NCBI RefSeq assembly: GCF_021129235.1
Contig: NZ_JAJOMA010000006.1
Location: 1 to 64,000 of the forward strand
Reading direction: 5' to 3'
DNA from: Kineosporia mesophila
Lineage (GTDB): Bacteria > Actinomycetota > Actinomycetes > Actinomycetales > Kineosporiaceae
Length of the DNA stretch: 64,000 bases
The notes below the pieces were generated by a model, which worked only from the letters and a program-made list of their open reading frames with translations, did not search any database and had not been told where the DNA came from. Positions 1-8,359 of the stretch are shown piece by piece. The translations under genes and the position numbers were made by a program. Positions within the stretch are counted from its first letter, which is position 1; the number at the start of each line of letters is the position of its first letter.

Positions 1-60
1 AGCGAACCAGTCCCGAGCGAACCAGTCCCGAGCGAACCAGTCCCGAGCGAACCGGCCCCG
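1..60. repeat. 15-bp tandem repeat, 4 units, in kinase-like tail
   Basis: The unit agcgaaccagtcccg occurs four times, the last copy diverged, and may continue beyond the left edge. It is in frame with the minus-strand gene and encodes a GTGSL pentapeptide repeat. Confidence 0.9.
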
Positions 61-3008
61 AGCGCCCCTTCTGCATGCGTACCGGCTGCATGCGTACCGG
101 CTGCATGCGTACCGGCTGCATGCGTACCGGCTGCATTCGAGTCAGTTCCCTGAAGCCCGAATCCCTCCGAGCCGGTCGTCTGCCGCCCAGTTGTCTGCGG
201 CCCGGTCTCCTGCAGTGAGGTTCCCCGGGCGGCACGGATTTCCTCGGCCTGGCGCTGGCGCCGCAGTTGGGCCCGCGTCGGGTACGGACGGGATTCCTGG
301 GCCGCCGTCACCGGGTCCGGACGAGCCTCGCCCCGAGGCTCCAGTGCCCGGCCCGCCTCAATCGGCTCCGGCGCGACCGACTTGGAAGAGCCCGGTCCGG
401 AAGCGAATGACCCGCCCTGAACCGTTGGCGTCCAAACCTGCTCCGGCTGAACCGGCTCGACCCGAGCCTCCTGGGCCCAGGCCGCTTCCGTCGGCTCCGG
501 CACACCCGGACCCGATGTGGCCGACCCACCCGGAGCCGCACCACTCTGAGCCTGCTCGGTCCAGACCGGATCGGACAGAACCGATTCGCCTCGCGGTTCC
601 GGGACCCAGGCCCCCTCGGCCGGCTCCGACGCAGTTGGTCCGGAAGAGCTCGGACCGCTCTGAACCGGTGCGGCCCAGCTCTGCTCCGGCTGGACCGACC
701 CGGTCTGCGACCCTGTGTCCCAGGCTGCTCCTATCAGTTCGGGCGCAACCGGTTCGGGTGCGACCCGTCGACCTCGGCCCGGTTTCTGCTGCACCGGTTC
801 CTGCTGAATTGGCTCGGTCCGGGGCTCCTGGGCCCAGGCTGCCTCCGCCGACTCCGGCGAGAGCGGTGCCGACGTGAGGGGGGCCGTCCAGACCGGCGCG
901 GGCGGTCCGGACGTGAGCGGATCAGCCCAGACCGGCTCCGACAGAACCGGCTGGTCCTGAAATCCCTTGTCCTGAAGTGCTCCCACGGCCTCCGCCGCAG
1001 ATGGTCCGGACGCGACCGGATCAGCCCAGACTGGCTCCGACAGAACCGGCTCGTTCTGGAATGCCTCGTCCCAGAATGCTCCCACCGGTTCCGGCGCGAC
1101 CGGTCCAGATGCGGCGCTCCGGCCCTGAACGGGTTCCTGCTGAGCCGGGTCGTCGTGAGCCGTCTCGTACTGGACCGGCTCGACCAGGACCGGCTCGACC
1201 AGGATCGACTCGACCGGAATCGGCTCGCTCCGGTTCGGCCCCTGCTGGTTCGGCCCGAGTTGGTTGGCTTCCGGCTGGGCCGGATCCTGCTGGGCCGAAT
1301 CCGAATAGGTTTGGTTCTGCTGGATTGCTTCGCCCACAGGCAGTCCCGGACCTTCTACCACCGGGACGGAGGCCGTGATCGGGTCGAAGAAGGTTTTCGA
1401 TTCTCCGTCCCGGTGTCCCCGGCGCCGCGGCTCCGGAACTGGTGGCATCTCGAAAGTCTCTGCCCTGACTGGGTACTCGATCGGGGCATTGGCACCGAAC
1501 GGTTCGTCCAGCGACAGCGGGCCGGCCAAGGTCACCGGCTCAGGCAGTTCTTGCACCGGGATCTCCGGACGGGTCTCGCGGTCGTCCTCCAGCGACGCCC
1601 GGTCGGCATATCCCTGCCGCCCTATGTAATCGGGCAGGTCGGTGTGGTCATCGTAGAACGAGTATTCGTCCTGGTCGGGCACCACCACCGAAGGGAGAGG
1701 GGCCTCGTCCGTAATTTTGATCTGTGAAACCGTGCCCGGCACAAAGGTGCCCTCGGGCAGCCCGACCGTGATGAGCACGCCACCGCCGACGGCCTGGGCC
1801 AACTGCACCGTGCAGGGCACCTGCCGGGCGAGCCGGCCGGCCACGAAGAGTCCTAGACCGAGCGAGCCGATCTCGGCGGTCGAAATACTGGGATCGCTCA
1901 GGCTGCGGTTGGCCGTCTCCAGATCGGCGGCGGAGAAGCCGGGGCCGGAGTCTTCGATCAGCACCCGCACCAGGTCGGCGCCGGGCTGGGCCTCCGCCTG
2001 GACCCGCACCTGCACGCCACCGGCCGGGAACGCATAGCCCGTGGCATTATCGAGCAGCTCCGAGAACAGGTGCACGAGGGGCAGAGCGAGGTGGGGGCGC
2101 ACGCCGTGGTCCACCTCCGCCGACACAGTGACGCGGGAGCCGTTCTCGATCTCACTCACCGTCACGGCGAGCACCTCGGAAAGCGTGGTGGCACCGGGAA
2201 TCCGGCGGTCCGGATCCTCGCCGGCCATGACCATGAGAGACTCGCCGTTGCGGCGCAACCGCATGGCCAGCTGTTCCAGCCGCGAAATGGCAGCCACCCG
2301 GTCCGGATCATTGCCGGCATCGCTGACGGCCAGCTGGTCGAGACCGGCCAGCTGACGGGCAACCAGCGTCTGGTTCCGGCGCGCCACCTCGACCAGCAGT
2401 CTGGTGGGCGGACCGGATGTGGCGGTCGCGGAGGAGTTCTCCGGGGCGGGCTCGGGCCTGAGGTCGGCCGAGGGGTCGGGCCTGGCCGGCAGCTCGGAGC
2501 GGGGATCCCACCCGGTGGCGAGGGCAGGTTCGCCGAAGGGCTGGGTGAAGGGTCCGGTGGAAGATTCCGGCAGCGCCGGGTCGGGCAGGGGGTCGTAGCC
2601 GAAGACGGTCGCCGGCGCATCGGGCTCCGGCGTCGTGGCCAGGGGCTCGGCCGGGGGCATGACCGTTCTCGGCAGCCTGGACTCGAAGTACGGCACCTCC
2701 ACCGGCGCCGGACCACGGGTCAGCCCGGGCCCGAGGGTCAGGGTGAGGAGCGTCAGCACCAGGCAGAGGCCGAGGATCGCGAGGAGGACAGTGCGCGCGG
2801 TGCCGTCGTTCGCCATGGCCACGCCCAGGGCACAGACCACGTCGAGTACGAGGACCGGCAGCGCGAGTAGTCCGAGCAGCCGTCGTTCACCGGTGTGGGG
2901 CACCGTGAGAGTTTCGGCGCGGGCGGGCCGGTGATTAAGTCGCAGCGCAATCGCCATTCGATCACGCACCGCGGTGGGACGATCACCCGCCACGCGCAGA
3001 ACGCTCAT
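1..3008 (-). CDS. Sensor-histidine-kinase-like protein with giant repetitive tail (partial, C-terminus beyond left edge)
   Basis: An open frame starts at ATG 3008 and runs off the left edge without a stop, giving at least 1002 residues. Residues about 35-85 hold two hydrophobic segments. A DHp-like helix follows, and its core near residue 245 reads LEQLAMRLRRNGESL. Then comes a HATPase_c domain with an N box (HLFSELLDNATGYAFP), a G1 box (DSGPGF) and a G2 box (LGLGLFVAGRLAR). This is the architecture of the actinobacterial nitrate/nitrite-sensor-like kinases found in conservons. In that family the helix normally contains LDHLATR; here the His position is Gln, so autophosphorylation is doubtful. 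From about residue 440 the protein is low-complexity Pro/Glu/Gln/Val-rich sequence (many 'PEPV' and 'WAxP' units), ending in 15-bp repeats. The divergent neighbour is a quinone oxidoreductase. Kinase-family membership is firm; activity is inference. Confidence 0.85.
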   Translation of the reverse strand, partial: MSVLRVAGDRPTAVRDRMAIALRLNHRPARAETLTVPHTGERRLLGLLALPVLVLDVVCALGVAMANDGTARTVLLAILGLCLVLTLLTLTLGPGLTRGPAPVEVPYFESRLPRTVMPPAEPLATTPEPDAPATVFGYDPLPDPALPESSTGPFTQPFGEPALATGWDPRSELPARPDPSADLRPEPAPENSSATATSGPPTRLLVEVARRNQTLVARQLAGLDQLAVSDAGNDPDRVAAISRLEQLAMRLRRNGESLMVMAGEDPDRRIPGATTLSEVLAVTVSEIENGSRVTVSAEVDHGVRPHLALPLVHLFSELLDNATGYAFPAGGVQVRVQAEAQPGADLVRVLIEDSGPGFSAADLETANRSLSDPSISTAEIGSLGLGLFVAGRLARQVPCTVQLAQAVGGGVLITVGLPEGTFVPGTVSQIKITDEAPLPSVVVPDQDEYSFYDDHTDLPDYIGRQGYADRASLEDDRETRPEIPVQELPEPVTLAGPLSLDEPFGANAPIEYPVRAETFEMPPVPEPRRRGHRDGESKTFFDPITASVPVVEGPGLPVGEAIQQNQTYSDSAQQDPAQPEANQLGPNQQGPNRSEPIPVESILVEPVLVEPVQYETAHDDPAQQEPVQGRSAASGPVAPEPVGAFWDEAFQNEPVLSEPVWADPVASGPSAAEAVGALQDKGFQDQPVLSEPVWADPLTSGPPAPVWTAPLTSAPLSPESAEAAWAQEPRTEPIQQEPVQQKPGRGRRVAPEPVAPELIGAAWDTGSQTGSVQPEQSWAAPVQSGPSSSGPTASEPAEGAWVPEPRGESVLSDPVWTEQAQSGAAPGGSATSGPGVPEPTEAAWAQEARVEPVQPEQVWTPTVQGGSFASGPGSSKSVAPEPIEAGRALEPRGEARPDPVTAAQESRPYPTRAQLRRQRQAEEIRAARGTSLQETGPQTTGRQTTGSEGFGLQGTDSNAAGTHAAGTHAAGTHAAGTHAEGALGAGSLGTGSLGTGSLGTGS
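72..131. repeat. 15-bp tandem repeat, 4 exact units
   Basis: The unit tgcatgcgtaccggc occurs four times without change. On the minus strand it encodes HAAGT pentapeptides, in the same frame as the neighbouring GTGSL repeat. Confidence 0.9.
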
Positions 3009-3055
3009 GCTCAGCTCCACGATCCGGAGCACCTGCGGCCGTATCGTCCTACTTC

Positions 3056-4033
3056 ATGAAGGCCGTGGTCATCACCGAGTTCGGCGAGCCCGACGTGCTC
3101 CGCGTCCAGGACGTCCCCGATCCCACCGTGCGGGCGGGCGAAGTGCTCATCGATGTCGCCGCCGCCGGCGTGAACCGGGCCGATCTTCTGCAGCGGGCCG
3201 GCCATTACCCGCCCCCGGAGGGTTCCCCGGAGTGGCCCGGCATGGAGGTCAGCGGAACGATCAGTGCGGTCGGGGCCGACGTCGACCACTGGACGCCCGG
3301 CGACCAGGTGTGCGCCCTGCTGACCGGCGGTGGCTACGCCGAGCGCGTGGTGGTGCCGCAGGGGCAGGTCCTGCCGGTTCCGAAAGACGTCGACCTGATC
3401 GACGCGGCCGCGCTGCCCGAGGTCACGGCCACGGTGTGGAGCAACGTCTTCATGGCGGCGGGCCTGCGGCCGGGCGAGGTGCTGCTCATCCACGGCGGCA
3501 GCAGCGGCATCGGCACCATGGCGATCCAGCTGGCCACGCAGATCGGCGCGAAGGTGGCGGTGACCTGCGGCACGCAGGAGAAGCTCGATCGCTGCCGGGA
3601 TCTGGGCGCGGAGATCCTCATCAACTACCGCGAGCAGGACTTCGTCGAGGCCGTGGCCGAAGCGACGGGTGGCCACGGCGCCAACGTCGTGCTCGACAAC
3701 ATGGGCGCCTCCTACCTGTCACGCAACCTGCGATCCCTGGCCTACGGTGGCCGCATCGTCGTGATCGGCATGCAGGGCGGGGCGAAGACTGAGCTCAACT
3801 TGAACCACCTGATGTCCCGCCGGGCCGCCCTGATCGCCACCACGCTGCGCGCGCGGCCGGCCGACGAAAAGGAAGCGATCATGGCGAGCGTCGGTCAGCA
3901 CGTGTGGCCCCTGCTCAGTTCGGGTGTGGTGAAGCCGGTGATCCACACCCGGCTGCCGATGACCGAGGCAGCGCAGGCGCACCGGATCATGGCGGGCTCG
4001 CAGCACGTCGGGAAGATCCTGCTGACCACCTGA
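3056..4033 (+). CDS. NAD(P)H-quinone oxidoreductase, PIG3-type zinc-independent MDR
   Basis: This 325-residue protein is a full-length medium-chain dehydrogenase/reductase. The GroES-like N-terminal half begins MKAVVITEFGEPDVL and has the AGVNRADLLQRAGHYPPP stretch typical of the quinone oxidoreductase PIG3 group. The Rossmann half carries IHGGSSGIGTMAIQLA, the cofactor loop, near residue 145. No catalytic-zinc cysteine/histidine set is visible, as expected for quinone reductases that use NADPH. It should act in the cytoplasm on quinones or reactive carbonyls. It is divergent from the kinase-like gene (47 bp between starts). The family call is firm; the physiological substrate is unknown. Confidence 0.92.
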   Translation: MKAVVITEFGEPDVLRVQDVPDPTVRAGEVLIDVAAAGVNRADLLQRAGHYPPPEGSPEWPGMEVSGTISAVGADVDHWTPGDQVCALLTGGGYAERVVVPQGQVLPVPKDVDLIDAAALPEVTATVWSNVFMAAGLRPGEVLLIHGGSSGIGTMAIQLATQIGAKVAVTCGTQEKLDRCRDLGAEILINYREQDFVEAVAEATGGHGANVVLDNMGASYLSRNLRSLAYGGRIVVIGMQGGAKTELNLNHLMSRRAALIATTLRARPADEKEAIMASVGQHVWPLLSSGVVKPVIHTRLPMTEAAQAHRIMAGSQHVGKILLTT

Positions 4034-4272
4034 CAGCGAGTGGTTGCCATAGCGAACTGCGACCACGGGACAATCCTCACCCCTCACTTTCCGTAGCTAA
4101 AGTTGAAGGCTGAACAGTTTCTCTGTGCAGCTATGACCGAGCTCACTTAACAGCGAGTTAGGGCTCTTCATCGGCCGAGCGGACGATCCGGACCAGAACC
4201 GAGCGGTGGAGATCCGGCCCGTCGGAGGCCGAACGCCTCGCGCGGGACCCTCCGGCAGGGCACGATGGAGGA

Positions 4273-4869
4273 ATGACCAGCCAGCCGCACCCGTCTGCCG
4301 ATACAGGGGACGTAACCGACATGTCCGACTCGGACCTGGACGAATCGGCCGGTTTTCCGGACGAGCGGGTCGTCGTGGTCACGGCGGAGGGCATGGCGGT
4401 CACCGGGCCGAGCAACCGCGAGACCAACCCTGCGAACCAGATCGAGCAACCCGCCAAGGTCATGCGGATCGGCAGCATGATCAAGCAGTTGCTGGAGGAG
4501 GTGCGCAGCGCTCCCCTCGACGAGGCCGGCCGCGCGCGCCTCGCCGGCATCCACGAGCGGTCGCTGAAGGAGCTGGAAGACGGCCTGGCCCCCGAGCTCG
4601 TCGAGGAGCTCCGCTCGATCGTTCTGCCGTTCGACAGCAGCACCACCCCGACCGATGCCGAGCTCCGCATCGCCCAGGCCCAGCTCGTCGGCTGGCTGGA
4701 GGGGCTGTTCCACGGCATCCAGACCGTGCTCTTCGCCCAGCAGATGGCGGCCCGTACGCAGCTCGAGCAGATGCGCCGGGCCCTGCCGGGCGGCCCCGGC
4801 CAGGTGGCACCCGAGGGCCTGCCGGGCGCTCAGCAGGCCGGCCCCGGCGGCACCGGTCAGTACCTGTAG
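4273..4869 (+). CDS. bpa: Bacterial proteasome activator Bpa (DUF2587 family)
   Basis: The product is 198 residues. Its core (about 60-160) is the helical DUF2587 region, with stretches such as QPAKVMRIGSMIKQLLEEVR and LVGWLEGLFHGIQTVLFAQQ. The C-terminus is GTGQYL, matching the GQYL motif by which Bpa docks on the 20S proteasome alpha ring and opens the gate without ATP. The N-terminal 45 residues are acidic and disordered. Bpa rings feed unfolded or specific proteins (HspR in mycobacteria) to the proteasome. GGAGG lies only two bases before ATG 4273, so a start at the internal ATG 4321 cannot be excluded. The small gene at 4912 follows on the same strand. Confidence 0.95.
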   Translation: MTSQPHPSADTGDVTDMSDSDLDESAGFPDERVVVVTAEGMAVTGPSNRETNPANQIEQPAKVMRIGSMIKQLLEEVRSAPLDEAGRARLAGIHERSLKELEDGLAPELVEELRSIVLPFDSSTTPTDAELRIAQAQLVGWLEGLFHGIQTVLFAQQMAARTQLEQMRRALPGGPGQVAPEGLPGAQQAGPGGTGQYL

Positions 4870-4911
4870 ACGATCAGGGTCGGCCGGCAGACAGGGAACG
4901 AAGGAATCGCC

Positions 4912-5367
4912 GTGAGGATGCTCGACTGGATCCGGACGCCGGTCATCGGCACGGCCCCCCTCGGTCACGGTGTGTGGCGCCGCGTGCACGATCGGTTCGC
5001 ACGAGGTGTGCGTCGGTACCGGGCGGTCATCGACGTCGTGCCTTCGCGCCCGGTCCGCATGGAACTCGCCGAGATCGGTGAAGACCTCGACGAGATCCTC
5101 GAACTCGTACGGGAGGCCTGTGAGCACGCCCAGGCGGCCGCGCCCAGTGAGGGTCCCGACGTCCCGGTCGGCCCCGGCGACGTCTATCTCGACGTGCACC
5201 GCCGCCTCGCCCGCGCCGCCACGCTGTGCGGCCGGGCATCGGAGTCGGCGATGATGACGCGCGTCGCGGTGCGCATGAAAGACGCGGACGGGGTGCGCGA
5301 CCACATCGACGCCGCGCGCCGCACGGTGAAGCAGGTGCGCGAGATGGTCGAGGGCGCGGTTATCTAG
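4912..5367 (+). CDS. Conserved-looking helical protein downstream of bpa
   Basis: I do not recognise a family. The 151-residue product has a basic N-terminal third (WRRVHDRFARGVRRYRAVID) and then a helical acidic segment (ELAEIGEDLDEILELVREAC). It starts at GTG 4912, with AAGGAA about 8 bases upstream; ATG 4918 is an alternative. It lies 42 bp after bpa on the same strand, so the two may be cotranscribed, and a role near the proteasome activator is only inference from position. Its TAG stop overlaps the stop of the convergent ferredoxin gene in one CTAG tetranucleotide. Confidence 0.75.
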   Translation: MRMLDWIRTPVIGTAPLGHGVWRRVHDRFARGVRRYRAVIDVVPSRPVRMELAEIGEDLDEILELVREACEHAQAAAPSEGPDVPVGPGDVYLDVHRRLARAATLCGRASESAMMTRVAVRMKDADGVRDHIDAARRTVKQVREMVEGAVI

Positions 5368-6074
5368 CGCTTGCTCTGGTTCCGGGCCTCACGCCGGGAG
5401 CGGGGCTGGGCCGGTGGCCGCTCCTGGGCGTCGTAACCGTCGAAGAACGGGTGGTACACCTCTTCGGCGTCCGGTTCCGAGATCAGCGAGGGCTGACCGT
5501 AGGCCGGGGTGGCGTGCCGGGCCATACCGGTCGGCGGGGTGCGGCGCGGCACCGCGTTCGGGCCGGTGACAGCCCGGATGGCCCCGGTGATCGGGTCTTC
5601 CACCGGGAACGGCCGGGACGGTGCGGGCTGGACCGGCTGAACGGGCCGGGACGGCTGAACGGGCCGGGTCGGCTGGACCGGCTGCGGCTGAGCTCGCTGG
5701 ACGGGTTGCGGCCGGGCGCGCTGCACCGGCTGGGTAGCCGGGACGGTACGGATCGGCTGGGAGGGCTGGGTCGGCTGGATCGGTGCGGGCGCCCGGACCG
5801 GATCCGTCCTCGGGAAGCCGGCGATGGCTCCCGTGATCGGGTCAGCCGCCCGCGGCGTGCTGGAGACTTCCTGCTCCTCCAGAACCAGCGCGAGCGTGGG
5901 GCAGGCCGCGACCGCCCGCTTGGCGTTCGACTGCACGCCCCGGGTCACGGCCCGGTCGGCCAGGATCGGGTAACCCCACTCGTCCAGCGTGATCAGCTCA
6001 GGAACGAGCTCGGCGCACAGGCCGTGGCCCTTGCAGGCCGGCCAGTCCACGCTGAGCCGTCGTTCCGCTGCCAT
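5364..6074 (-). CDS. Single-cluster [3Fe-4S] ferredoxin with long Pro/Gln repeat tail
   Basis: The first ~65 residues are a small ferredoxin. C14 and C20 lie in CKGHGLC and C58 in the ACP motif, the three-cysteine pattern of actinobacterial [3Fe-4S] ferredoxins that pass electrons to P450s or oxidoreductases. Normal members end near residue 65-70, but here about 170 more residues follow. Residues 95-155 are PVQ/QPxQ repeats flanked by two copies of DPITGAI (residues 78-84 and 160-166). No P450 or reductase gene is adjacent. The gene lies 10 bp downstream of a HAD phosphatase on the same strand and shares a CTAG stop with the convergent gene. The ferredoxin call is firm; the tail function is unknown. 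Confidence 0.88.
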   Translation of the reverse strand: MAAERRLSVDWPACKGHGLCAELVPELITLDEWGYPILADRAVTRGVQSNAKRAVAACPTLALVLEEQEVSSTPRAADPITGAIAGFPRTDPVRAPAPIQPTQPSQPIRTVPATQPVQRARPQPVQRAQPQPVQPTRPVQPSRPVQPVQPAPSRPFPVEDPITGAIRAVTGPNAVPRRTPPTGMARHATPAYGQPSLISEPDAEEVYHPFFDGYDAQERPPAQPRSRREARNQSKR

Positions 6075-6084
6075 ACCGGGAAAT

Positions 6085-6915
6085 CTACCTGCCGACCTTG
6101 TGGTCCAGGCCGGTCAGCAGGGCCTCGATCACCTGAGCGACCCCGTCCTGATCACACGGCGGTGCCTGGCGTGACGCAGCGGCAATCGCGTCGGGGTGCC
6201 CCCCGGCCATGGCGTATCCGGTTCCGGCCCAGGTCAGCATGGGAATGTCGTTGGGCATGTCGCCGAACGCGATCACCTCGTCGGCCTGCACCCCCAGTTC
6301 ACCGGCGAGCCAGGCCAGGGCCGTTGCCTTGGTCACTCCGGGGGCCGAGATCTCGAGCATGTGGGCGAGGGGGTCGGAGTGCACCACCTCGGCCAGGTCG
6401 CCGAGGGCGCTCCGGGCCAGCACCAGCAGCTCGTCGGAGTCCAGCTCGCCGTAGTGCTCGGCCGCCTGCTTGCACAGCACCTTCACCACGGTCGGGGAAT
6501 CGAGCAGCAACTGGTCCAGCGGAGCCGCCCGGGCCTCCTGGGCCGCCGGGTGCACAGCCACGTAGCCGGGCTCACGGCGGTAGCCGTTCAGGGTCTCCAG
6601 GGCGAACGCCGCACTTGGGATCGCCTCCCGCAGACGCCGGGTCACCTGCACGACCGTGGGCAGGGTCAGGGCCCGGCTGCTGACCACGGTGCCGGTGGCC
6701 AGGTTCAGCACCACCGCGCCGTTACCGCACAGGGCCAGGCCCTGGTGGCCGGTCATTTCGACGATCGGCTCCATCCAGCGCGGCGGCCGGCCGGTCACGA
6801 ACACCACGTGCACACCCAGCCGCTCACAGGCGGTCAGCGCGGCCAGGGTCCGTGACGAGATCCGGCCGTCCTTACGCACGATCGTGCCGTCGAGATCGCA
6901 CGCAACCATTCGCAT
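6085..6915 (-). CDS. HAD-superfamily (Cof-type) phosphatase
   Basis: The protein begins MRMVACDLDGTIVRKDG when started at ATG 6915. That places the nucleophile motif DLDGT at the very N-terminus, as in Cof-like sugar or flavin phosphatases. Upstream in-frame starts exist at 6921 (GTG) and 6969 but would add an atypical extension. The second motif is VTGRP near residue 40, and the C-terminal acidic motif is AFGDMPNDIPML near residue 220. A C2-type cap lies between them. It probably dephosphorylates small phosphometabolites in the cytosol; the substrate cannot be read from sequence. It is transcribed with the tailed ferredoxin 10 bp downstream. A second HAD gene of the same type lies at 17835-18686. 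Confidence 0.9.
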   Translation of the reverse strand: MRMVACDLDGTIVRKDGRISSRTLAALTACERLGVHVVFVTGRPPRWMEPIVEMTGHQGLALCGNGAVVLNLATGTVVSSRALTLPTVVQVTRRLREAIPSAAFALETLNGYRREPGYVAVHPAAQEARAAPLDQLLLDSPTVVKVLCKQAAEHYGELDSDELLVLARSALGDLAEVVHSDPLAHMLEISAPGVTKATALAWLAGELGVQADEVIAFGDMPNDIPMLTWAGTGYAMAGGHPDAIAAASRQAPPCDQDGVAQVIEALLTGLDHKVGR

Positions 6916-7014
6916 GCGCACATCCTGCCTTGCCCGGCCGGGTGCGCGAACGTCGAGGCGGGGCCACATCGTCCGATGGCTGGATCCGGGGACCCATGGC
7001 CTACCGTTCTGGCC

Positions 7015-7443
7015 ATGAACGGCGTGGACGGCGTGACTGGCCCGGAAGACCCCGACGGTTTCGAGGGCTCGGAGATCCTGGAAGGCATGGAAGCCCTGGA
7101 GGCTCTCGAAGGCCTGATGGGTCTGGAGAAGGAACGCGAGGTGACCGTCTGGGCCGAGGGCACGCTCACGGTCACGGCCACCCTGGAAGAGGGCTCGCTG
7201 GTGATCCTGGGGGAGGACACCGACGCGGCCGGCCTCTTCGGGGAAGACGTGTCGCAGTACGAATACGGCATCACCGTGGCGCCGAGCGACGTGCCCGCCG
7301 TACTCGACGCGCTGGACGTGGCCGAGGGCGTCGACGTGCTCGACGCGCTGGTGCTGCGCGGGGAGGACCTGGTGAAGATCGGCGAGGCGGGCTGGCTCGA
7401 AAGCATTGGCGTGCAGGCCGAGTTCTGGTCACGCATCAGCTGA
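7015..7443 (+). CDS. Acidic hypothetical protein
   Basis: The product has 142 residues when started at ATG 7015; an upstream in-frame ATG at 6976 would add 13 residues. I do not recognise a family. It is strongly acidic, with an N-terminal helix rich in Glu/Leu (EALEALEGLMGLEKEREVTV). A beta-rich middle (VWAEGTLTVTATLEEGSLVI) follows, and it ends EFWSRIS. Codon usage is typical of the window, supporting a real gene. It is divergent from the HAD gene and is followed by a strong hairpin. Confidence 0.7.
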   Translation: MNGVDGVTGPEDPDGFEGSEILEGMEALEALEGLMGLEKEREVTVWAEGTLTVTATLEEGSLVILGEDTDAAGLFGEDVSQYEYGITVAPSDVPAVLDALDVAEGVDVLDALVLRGEDLVKIGEAGWLESIGVQAEFWSRIS

Positions 7444-7464
7444 GACCCTTGCGGTCAAGGGGAA

Positions 7465-7506
7465 GCGCCGGGCGGGCACGACATCCTTCGCCACGCCGCC
7501 CGGCGC
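7465..7506. terminator. 11-bp stem hairpin between convergent genes
   Basis: Perfect arms gcgccgggcgg (7465-7475) and ccgcccggcgc (7496-7506) enclose a 20-base loop, just after the acidic-protein gene and before the 3' end of the convergent response-regulator gene. Confidence 0.6.
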
Positions 7507-7636
7507 CGAGGCCACCGGCACCGGGCCGGATCCGCAGGGCCCGGTCCTCGCCTCGCCGGACACCCCCGCGGCGTCCCGGCCGGTACCCAAGCTAGGCGCC
7601 GACCGATCGGCCGGCACGCCCCACCTTCCGGGGACA

Positions 7637-8359
7637 TCAGTCGTCCCGGAAACCCTCACCGTCGTGCAGCAGACCGTCCTCCACCGCGCGCCGGTGCAGG
7701 GCGATCTTCGTCCGGGCCTCACGTCCGGCGTGGGCGTACTTCTCGCGCACCCGGGTGAGGTAGGTCTTGGCCGTTTCAACCGAGATGTCCAGCTGCCGGG
7801 CAACGGTTTTCAGCGGTAGACCGGAGGCGTAGAGCACCAGCGCACGGCGTTCCTGCGGGCTCAGGGCGGGACCGGGCTCACCGCGCTCGTCGGCCACGAG
7901 CATCGCCGCCAGGGCCGGGGTCACATGCCCCTCACCTCGTGCGGCCGCCCGCACCGCATGGGCCATCTCGTCAGCGTTCTCGCTCTTCGGCACGTATCCC
8001 AGGGCCCCGGCCGAGACGCACTCACGCACCCGGCGGGGGTCGGAGAAGGTGCTGACCACCACCACGGCCACACCCGCCGCCGACAGCTCGACGATCTTGG
8101 CGCTGGCCGGCACGTCGTCGCCCAGGTCGATGTCGAGCAGCACCACGTCCACCGGGAACCGGGGATGCCGCACCAGTTCCCGGAACTCGGTGACGGCGAT
8201 GACCACGTCCAGGTCGTCGGCCCGCGTGGTCAGCCAGGTGGTGAGCCCGTCCAGCATCAGCCGGTGGTCGTCCACGATGGCGACGCGGGTGCGCCGCACC
8301 GGGTGCTGCCGTGGGATCGGCGGGAGACCGGCGAGTTCCAGCCGGTCCCGGTGCTTCAC
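7637..8359 (-). CDS. LuxR/NarL-family response regulator
   Basis: Starting from GTG 8359, which has GGAGAG six bases upstream, the product is 240 residues. A receiver domain opens with RVAIVDDHRLML and has the phosphoacceptor Asp in VVLLDIDLGDD, the switch residue in VSTFSD and the conserved Lys in GYVPKSE. It is followed by a LuxR-type helix-turn-helix (LSPQERRALVLYASGLPLKT, then DISVETAKTYLTRVREKY). The frame extends further upstream, but that part has no family resemblance. No histidine kinase is adjacent, so it is an orphan within this window. Family membership is clear; target genes are not. Confidence 0.9.
   Translation of the reverse strand: MKHRDRLELAGLPPIPRQHPVRRTRVAIVDDHRLMLDGLTTWLTTRADDLDVVIAVTEFRELVRHPRFPVDVVLLDIDLGDDVPASAKIVELSAAGVAVVVVSTFSDPRRVRECVSAGALGYVPKSENADEMAHAVRAAARGEGHVTPALAAMLVADERGEPGPALSPQERRALVLYASGLPLKTVARQLDISVETAKTYLTRVREKYAHAGREARTKIALHRRAVEDGLLHDGEGFRDD

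Noticed and set aside
191-1378. Plus-strand Pro/Arg-rich open frames (191-877, 977-1378)
   Set aside because: They are antisense to the repetitive kinase-like tail; repeats keep several frames open, and the minus-strand frame continues into recognised domains.
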